Part shown: positions 59,509 through 64,000 of the stretch, in pieces | Position numbering within the stretch: position 1 is the stretch's first letter | Layout: each line of letters begins with the position of its first letter | From: an uncultured Bacilli bacterium | GTDB lineage: Bacteria; Bacillota_I; Bacilli_A; RF39; UBA660 | Length of the DNA: 64,000 nucleotides | Assembly: GCA_947589735.1 (NCBI GenBank) | Contig: CANQCR010000002.1 | Coordinates: forward strand, 1-64,000 | Direction: 5' to 3' | Position numbers and translations under genes: made by a program | Notes under the pieces: model-generated | The model's database searches: none | What the model was told of the DNA's origin: nothing | The model's input: the letters and a program-made list of their open reading frames with translations, nothing else

Positions 59509-60195
59509 ATGCGAAGTAAACGAAAGAAAAGACGCGTTAAAAGAATTGTAACATTAGTTATTGTCTTATTAATTTTAGGTGGTTTTGGATTTGCTGGTTA
59601 TAAAGTTTATGATATGATTAAAACGCATATTGAGGAAGAAAAGAATGCTTGGAAGATTGAAATAATCACCGAATCGGTTAATGTTAGAAATGATCATAAT
59701 GCTATTGCTCCACACTATGGTAAAGCTTATAAGGGTGAAGTTTTTAAAGTTGTTGAAACATATCGTGATGATAAAAAGTTTGTCTGGTATAAGGTTAAGT
59801 TCCGTGGCGATATGGAAGCTTGGATAGCGAGTGATCGAAATAATCCTTATGTTAAAGAGATAAATAATAAAGAAATTGAAGAGGCCGAAGAGTCATCGGA
59901 ACATCCTTTTGAATATGTAAAACCAGATGTTAAGTTTTTCTCTGAAGATTATTATGTCAAAGACATTAATAGTATTACCACGGATCACTTAGATATTTAT
60001 GATGATTCGGATTATACGATTAAATATGAAGTCTATTACGAAGAAAAACCACTTGACCGTGATGAACCACAATATTGGATTCAATGGGTTGTTACTGATG
60101 AGTTTGGTAATACGACAAAAAAGGTTCAAAGAATAATTTTTGAGGTTGAACCACAAAAGGGAACGGTTAAAGATTTTAAAAAGATGAAAAGATAA
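59509..60195 (+). CDS. Membrane-anchored SH3b-domain protein
   Basis: Basic start, one membrane helix (IVTLVIVLLILGGFGFAGYKV) and an extracellular SH3b-like domain (about 50-110: ITESVNVRNDHN, YGKAYKGEVFKVVETY, VWYKVKFRGDMEAWI), then an acidic region and a second beta-rich part (YTIKYEVYYEEKPL; WIQWVVTDEFGNTTKK). SH3b modules bind peptidoglycan, so a wall-associated role is likely but unproven. 228 aa. Followed by a terminator. Confidence 0.78.
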   Translation: MRSKRKKRRVKRIVTLVIVLLILGGFGFAGYKVYDMIKTHIEEEKNAWKIEIITESVNVRNDHNAIAPHYGKAYKGEVFKVVETYRDDKKFVWYKVKFRGDMEAWIASDRNNPYVKEINNKEIEEAEESSEHPFEYVKPDVKFFSEDYYVKDINSITTDHLDIYDDSDYTIKYEVYYEEKPLDRDEPQYWIQWVVTDEFGNTTKKVQRIIFEVEPQKGTVKDFKKMKR

Positions 60196-60216
60196 CTAGT
60201 GTTAGTTATCTTTTTA
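60188..60216 (+). terminator. Terminator after the SH3b gene
   Basis: AAAGATAACTA-GTGT-TAGTTATCTTT with T run. Confidence 0.75.
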
Positions 60217-60218
60217 AA

Positions 60219-60247
60219 TTGACTTTCTAATTCTTTGATGATAGAAT
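60219..60247 (+). promoter_or_regulatory. Promoter of the small leader ORF / ABC transporter
   Basis: TTGACT (60219-60224), 17 bases, TAGAAT (60242-60247). Confidence 0.65.
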
Positions 60248-60273
60248 GATGATGTTTGATAAGGAGTGGGAAA

Positions 60274-60363
60274 ATGAAGTTATCAAGAAAACATTTAAAA
60301 CACTTAAAGGTAGTTTGTTTAAATAGGGAATTACTCATTTCCCATTTTAACCATAGATTGTAG
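60274..60363 (+). CDS. 29-codon leader-like ORF upstream of the ABC transporter
   Basis: Below the ORF-track limit. AAGGAGTGGG precedes the ATG; the basic peptide begins MKLSRKHLKHLKVVCLNREL and ends HFNHRL. Inside the frame lies GGGAATTACTCATTTCCC, a hairpin, and the stop codon opens a terminator (CTACC-TTTA-GGTAG plus T run, 60362-60387). Promoter, short ORF, internal hairpin and terminator in 170 bases look like an attenuation leader for the following transporter. Confidence 0.5.
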   Translation: MKLSRKHLKHLKVVCLNRELLISHFNHRL

Positions 60364-60388
60364 CTACCTTTAGGTAGTTATTTTTTAT
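60360..60388 (+). terminator. Terminator/attenuator before the ABC transporter
   Basis: GTAGCTACC-TTTA-GGTAGTTA followed by TTTTTT, starting at the stop of the leader ORF and ending just before the transporter ribosome-binding site. Confidence 0.6.
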
Positions 60389-60399
60389 GGAGGTGAATT

Positions 60400-62127
60400 A
60401 TGAAAGGATTAAAAGAATTTAAACCTTTAATCAAACTGATTAAAGAAGAAAAAGTTAAAATTATTATTGCTAGTATATGTATTTTTGCATCTGGTATTTG
60501 TGAAATATTCACTGGTTACTTAAATGGTGCGGCTATTGATGCCTTAACCGTTGGCGATGTTAAAAAATCAATTTTGTTTTTACTAGCTTATTTACTCTTA
60601 TCGGTAACAATGGGGTGCTTTTTACTTTATATTGCTAATGCTATTTTACATAAAGCCGAAAGTTCTCTAACCCGTAAATTGGGTTATTTTACTTATAAAA
60701 AATCCCTTAATCTTCCAGCTGTTGCTTTCGAACAAAAATCAAGTGGAGAGATTATCAACCGGATTACCAATGATGCTGATTCTTTAAGTTTTTCCTTTGG
60801 TAGACTTTTAGATGTTGTCTCATATCTTGTTGGATCCGTTTTAATTGGTATATACGTTTTCTTTAATTCTTGGATTGTTGGTGTTGAAATATTATTTTTT
60901 GTTCTTATTCTTTTCTTTGTTTTAAAACATTATAATCCATTACTTAAAAATATTCATAAGGAAAGAAAGCAGGAACAAGATCATTTCACATCATTAGTTA
61001 CAGAATCGATTCGGGGTATTAGAGAGATAAAAACGCTCGGTATTAAAAATAGTTTACTAGTTGATATGCGAGCTATTATCCATCGCATTTATGATAAGTC
61101 AACGAAAGAAATTGACATTAATAAAGAGTTTGAAATTGTCTCACGTTTGCTTAAATCATTATTAGAGGTTGGCGTCTTCATTACCTGCGCTATTTTAGTT
61201 TATACAGGCGAAGTAACATTTACTTTCTTTATTGCTATGACTTATTATATTTATCGTTATACGTGGTTTTTGGAAAGTATGACGGATTTAAGTCAAACTT
61301 ATCAAAAATTGGTTGTCTCTTTAGGCCGTGTTAATGAAATATTAGAAAATCGTCTATATGAAGATGATGCTTTTGGTGATAAGATAATCAAAGATATCAA
61401 AGGGGTAATTGAGTTTAAAGATGTCACATTCTCTTATCCTGATGAAGAAGTTACCCTAGAAAACTTCAATCTAAAATTAGAGCCTAAAAAGAAAATTGCT
61501 ATTGTCGGTAAATCGGGTCAAGGTAAATCAACTCTTTTCAACTTAATAACTAGGATATTTGATCCAACATCAGGAAAGATTCTATTAGATGATATTGACC
61601 TAAAAGATTTAAGCGAAGAGGAATTACGTAAGCAAATATCGATTATTCGGCAGGAACCTTTTATTTTCAATCGAACCATTAAGGAAAACTTTGAATTAAT
61701 CAAGCCAGATATAACGATTGATGAAATAAGAAAGTATACCAAAATGGCTTATTTAGACGATTATATTATGTCTTTGCCTAAACAATATGATACGATTTTA
61801 GGTGAAGGTGGCGTTAACTTATCCGGAGGTCAAAAACAACGATTATCGATTGCTAGGACCTTATCAAAACAGAGTCGAGTCATCCTTTTTGATGAAGCGA
61901 CAAGTGCCCTTGATAACGATTCACAAAACTATATTAAACGGGCCATTGATGATTTAGTAAAAGACCATACGGTTATTATTGTTGCCCATCGTCTATCAAC
62001 AATTATTGATGCCGATGTTATCCATGTTGTGGATGGGGGACGCGTTATTGCTTCGGGTACCCATGAACAGTTACTTGACGAAAGTCAAATCTATAAAACA
62101 TTATATGAAACAGAAGCATTAAATTAA
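60400..62127 (+). CDS. ABC transporter, fused membrane and ATPase domains
   Basis: Type I exporter half-transporter (MsbA/LmrA-like). Six hydrophobic helices (about 20-300) precede the ATPase: Walker A IVGKSGQGKSTLFNLITRIF, Q-loop IIRQEPFIFN, signature VNLSGGQKQRLSIART, Walker B VILFDEATSALDNDS and H-loop IIVAHRLSTI. 575 aa. It works as a dimer; the partner is either itself or a gene elsewhere. Cargo cannot be read from the sequence. AGGAGG... -type GGAGGTG precedes ATG. Confidence 0.93.
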   Translation: MKGLKEFKPLIKLIKEEKVKIIIASICIFASGICEIFTGYLNGAAIDALTVGDVKKSILFLLAYLLLSVTMGCFLLYIANAILHKAESSLTRKLGYFTYKKSLNLPAVAFEQKSSGEIINRITNDADSLSFSFGRLLDVVSYLVGSVLIGIYVFFNSWIVGVEILFFVLILFFVLKHYNPLLKNIHKERKQEQDHFTSLVTESIRGIREIKTLGIKNSLLVDMRAIIHRIYDKSTKEIDINKEFEIVSRLLKSLLEVGVFITCAILVYTGEVTFTFFIAMTYYIYRYTWFLESMTDLSQTYQKLVVSLGRVNEILENRLYEDDAFGDKIIKDIKGVIEFKDVTFSYPDEEVTLENFNLKLEPKKKIAIVGKSGQGKSTLFNLITRIFDPTSGKILLDDIDLKDLSEEELRKQISIIRQEPFIFNRTIKENFELIKPDITIDEIRKYTKMAYLDDYIMSLPKQYDTILGEGGVNLSGGQKQRLSIARTLSKQSRVILFDEATSALDNDSQNYIKRAIDDLVKDHTVIIVAHRLSTIIDADVIHVVDGGRVIASGTHEQLLDESQIYKTLYETEALN

Positions 62128-62129
62128 TT

Positions 62130-62158
62130 TAAGAAAGTAGCTTTTTACTTTCTTTTTT
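62130..62158 (+). terminator. Terminator after the ABC transporter
   Basis: AAGAAAGTA-GCTTTT-TACTTTCTT with T run. Confidence 0.7.
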
Positions 62159-62229
62159 CTTACCTAATATTATTGATAAATATACTTTTATATGATAAAA
62201 TTATAGTATATAGGGTAGAGGATGATGTT

Positions 62230-62751
62230 ATGGATAAGTATGTTCCTGATATCTATCAAAAAGATATATACACAATAAATTATGATCAGTTATATGCTCG
62301 TGGTATTAGATGCCTCTTGTTTGACCTAGATAATACACTTGTCCCTATAGATGTTAAGACACCACCAAAGGAAGTAAAAGACCTTTTTGATACATTGAAA
62401 GCCAAAGGCTTTAAAATCATTCTTTTTTCTAATAGTTTAAAGAAACGTTTACGTCCTTTTAAAAATGGCTTAGAAGTTGATTGCTGTCCAATGGCTTGTA
62501 AACCGCATCCTCGGAAATTTTTATCAATTATTAAGGTTTACAATTTGAATTTTAGCGAGATAGCTATTATTGGTGATTCCTTAACCGATGATATTTATGG
62601 TGGGAATAACGTTGGTATTACAACTATTCTAATTGAACAGTTAGCACCAAAAGAGTTTTTCTTTGCTAAGTTAAGAAGAAAAAGGGAAAAGAAAATCTTA
62701 AAACGTTTACGTTTACAAAACCTTTTCACTAAAGGAAGATACTATGAGTAA
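62230..62751 (+). CDS. yqeG: YqeG-family HAD phosphatase
   Basis: Haloacid-dehalogenase superfamily, subfamily IIIA. The nucleophile motif is LLFDLDNTLVP, motif II IILFSNS, Lys motif ACKPHPRKF, and motif IV IIGDSLTDDIYGG. N-terminal PDIYQKDIYTINYDQLYARG is the family start. 173 aa from ATG 62230 (the ORF track's 62173 is too early). The substrate is unknown. It overlaps yqeH by 8 bases, the same order as in Bacillus. Confidence 0.92.
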   Translation: MDKYVPDIYQKDIYTINYDQLYARGIRCLLFDLDNTLVPIDVKTPPKEVKDLFDTLKAKGFKIILFSNSLKKRLRPFKNGLEVDCCPMACKPHPRKFLSIIKVYNLNFSEIAIIGDSLTDDIYGGNNVGITTILIEQLAPKEFFFAKLRRKREKKILKRLRLQNLFTKGRYYE

Positions 62752-63733
62752 GTGTGTAGGCTGTGGGGCAACACTACAAATTGAAAGCCCTGATATGATT
62801 GGATATACAAAGAGTTTAGAACACTTATTATGTGAACGTTGTTTTAGAATCAAACATTATAGCGATTATAAAATTGTTATTAAGACAAATAATGATTTTA
62901 TACCCATTCTAAACAAGATAGCGGTTACTTCATCACTAGTTGTTTTGGTTGTTGATTTGTTTCATATTCCAAGGACACTAGAAGCTTTAAAACAATATTT
63001 ACCTAATGATGTCATTTTAGTACTAACGAAAAGAGATCTTTTACCTAAATCTGTGTATGATGTCAAACTAGAAGAATATTTTAAAAGATATTCTTTAAAT
63101 ATTGTTGATACCATTATCATTAGCAGTATGAAAAATTATCATTTTGATCTTTTAATAGATAAGATTAGACAGTATCAAAAAGATAAGAATGTCTATGTCG
63201 TTGGTTTTACTAATGCTGGTAAGTCAACGATGATTAATCGTCTTTTATATAACTATGGTAGTACTAATCCCGTTATTACAACATCTTTTTTACCGACAAC
63301 GACGATTGATACAATAGAAATTGCTTTAGATGATGATCTTACTTTAATTGACACACCGGGGTTATTAGAAGAGGGAAATATTATCAATTATATTAATCCC
63401 GATTTTATCAAAGAGATTATGCCCCAAAAAGAGATTAGACCGATTACTTATCAAATAAAAGAACCCCAAACGATACTATCACAAGACCTATTTAGGATTG
63501 ATTGTTATGACGAAAATAGTTTAACATTTTATATGTCAAATCAGTTATCATTAACACGTACTTTTAAAAAAATAGATTCGCCATCAAAGCTTTCGCCTCA
63601 TCATTTAAAAGTAGGTGATAATATGGATATTGTTATTTCAGGACTTGGGTTTATTAAGGTTGTAAAAAAGGGAGTATTTGATATATACACATTAAAAGAT
63701 GTTGATGTGTATGTTCGCGATGCTTTAATATAA
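62744..63733 (+). CDS. yqeH: Ribosome biogenesis GTPase YqeH (circularly permuted)
   Basis: GTPase needed for 30S subunit assembly. An N-terminal zinc finger (CVGCGATLQIE...CERCFRIKHY) precedes a circularly permuted G domain: G4 LTKRDLLPKS comes first, then G1 VGFTNAGKSTMINRLLY and G3 IDTPGLLE. The C-terminal domain (LGFIKVVKKGVFDIYTL) resembles the TRAP-like end of YqeH. 329 aa versus about 366 in Bacillus. Confidence 0.94.
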   Translation: MSKCVGCGATLQIESPDMIGYTKSLEHLLCERCFRIKHYSDYKIVIKTNNDFIPILNKIAVTSSLVVLVVDLFHIPRTLEALKQYLPNDVILVLTKRDLLPKSVYDVKLEEYFKRYSLNIVDTIIISSMKNYHFDLLIDKIRQYQKDKNVYVVGFTNAGKSTMINRLLYNYGSTNPVITTSFLPTTTIDTIEIALDDDLTLIDTPGLLEEGNIINYINPDFIKEIMPQKEIRPITYQIKEPQTILSQDLFRIDCYDENSLTFYMSNQLSLTRTFKKIDSPSKLSPHHLKVGDNMDIVISGLGFIKVVKKGVFDIYTLKDVDVYVRDALI

Positions 63734-63743
63734 GGAGGAAAAT

Positions 63744-64000
63744 ATGAATAACGAAGATTACGAAAAAGAAAAAGAGAAGATGCGTCGGGAAATTTTAGAA
63801 GAATTAGAAAAAGATCAGATGCGAAAAGAGATTCTTGATGAATTAAACACCAAAGGACGTGAAAATCCTAATAGTGGTAGTGAGACGATTCAAGCTTTTG
63901 GTCAAACTAAAAAGAAATCAACAGTAAGTTTTAATAAAAAAGAGGAGGAGCCATCTTTAGAGGCTATTGATGATGATGCTATTCCTGCTTTGGAGGCTGT
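63744..64000 (+). CDS. Acidic coiled-coil-like protein, cut by the window edge
   Basis: Open reading frame from ATG 63744 (AGGAGG 5 bases upstream) to the right end with no stop. The visible 85 codons are rich in Glu and Lys (EKEKEKMRREILEELEKDQM), then Ser/Thr, then a second acidic region (EAIDDDAIPALEA). No family recognised. It follows yqeH by 10 bases and is probably co-transcribed. The rest lies outside the window. Confidence 0.6.
   Translation, partial: MNNEDYEKEKEKMRREILEELEKDQMRKEILDELNTKGRENPNSGSETIQAFGQTKKKSTVSFNKKEEEPSLEAIDDDAIPALEA

Noticed and set aside
1-64000. Mycoplasma genetic code (TGA = Trp)
   Set aside because: ftsY and the PP2C gene end at TGA with homologous lengths, and Trp positions are encoded by TGG; the standard bacterial code applies.
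1-64000. CRISPR arrays, tRNA or rRNA genes
   Set aside because: No regularly spaced repeats and no cloverleaf or rRNA signature were seen in reading the window. The only structured RNAs I can support are RNase P RNA, the T-box, two yybP-ykoY riboswitches and the probable L21 leader.

Overview
The window is a low-GC, densely packed chromosome segment from a Gram-positive bacterium of the Firmicutes/Bacilli. Gene order is Bacillus-like in several places: recU-pbp1A, gpsB-rnpB, spoIVFA-spoIVFB-(insert)-rplU-prp-rpmA, ftsY-ylxM and yqeG-yqeH. TGA is used as a stop codon (ftsY, the PP2C gene), so the code is the standard bacterial one and not the Mycoplasma code. The cell makes peptidoglycan (a class A PBP, MurE, MraY, two D,D-carboxypeptidases), is equipped for anaerobic life (class III ribonucleotide reductase) and exports mucin/host-glycan-type surface proteins. 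I infer a gut-associated, deep-branching Bacilli lineage (RF39/Erysipelotrichia-like). Species is not determinable from the window.

Layout. 1-5.7 kb: pbp1A and recU on the minus strand; gpsB, RNase P RNA, a RodZ-like gene and pgsA on the plus strand. 5.7-10.1 kb: spoIVFA-spoIVFB, three paralogous membrane genes of unknown function (the third behind a yybP-ykoY Mn2+ riboswitch), then the L21 leader-rplU-prp-rpmA block. 10.1-17.3 kb: a lone tyrosine recombinase, then a 1726-residue M60-like metallopeptidase with a dockerin-like segment, followed directly by a membrane-anchored partner that looks cohesin-like. 17.3-21.6 kb: mutM and an anaerobic RNR operon in which the glycyl-radical C-terminus of NrdD is a separate 59-residue ORF. 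21.6-31.7 kb: tspO, fmt, two tandem MurE-type ligases, mraY, pyk and a GH31 glycosidase. 31.7-35.1 kb: a leucine T-box, a small membrane gene and leuS, which encodes a LeuRS with an intact NUDIX domain spliced in after the editing domain. 35.1-46 kb: envelope genes (NAGPA-type protein, CotH-VTC-DUF4956 cassette, thioester/SpaA adhesin with its own sortase) and RNase J. 46-52.5 kb: ftsY, ylxM, a HerA-like ATPase, a GDPD phosphodiesterase and ffh. 52.5-57.2 kb: a P-type cation ATPase with a PP2C phosphatase, a second Mn2+ riboswitch with an unrecognised gene, and a CotD-like small spore-coat protein. 57.2-64 kb: VanY and DacA-type carboxypeptidases, an SH3b protein, a 29-codon leader-like ORF, an ABC exporter, yqeG, yqeH and the start of an acidic protein.

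Common themes are envelope building and remodelling, surface display of large degradative or adhesive proteins, Mn2+-responsive regulation of unknown genes, and traces of a sporulation programme (SpoIVFA/SpoIVFB, CotD-like). The items most deserving follow-up are the NUDIX-LeuRS fusion, the split NrdD, the three-paralogue family with a Mn2+ riboswitch, and the possible dockerin/cohesin pair on the M60 peptidase. All assignments come from reading motifs, gene order and the supplied translations; no database search was run.
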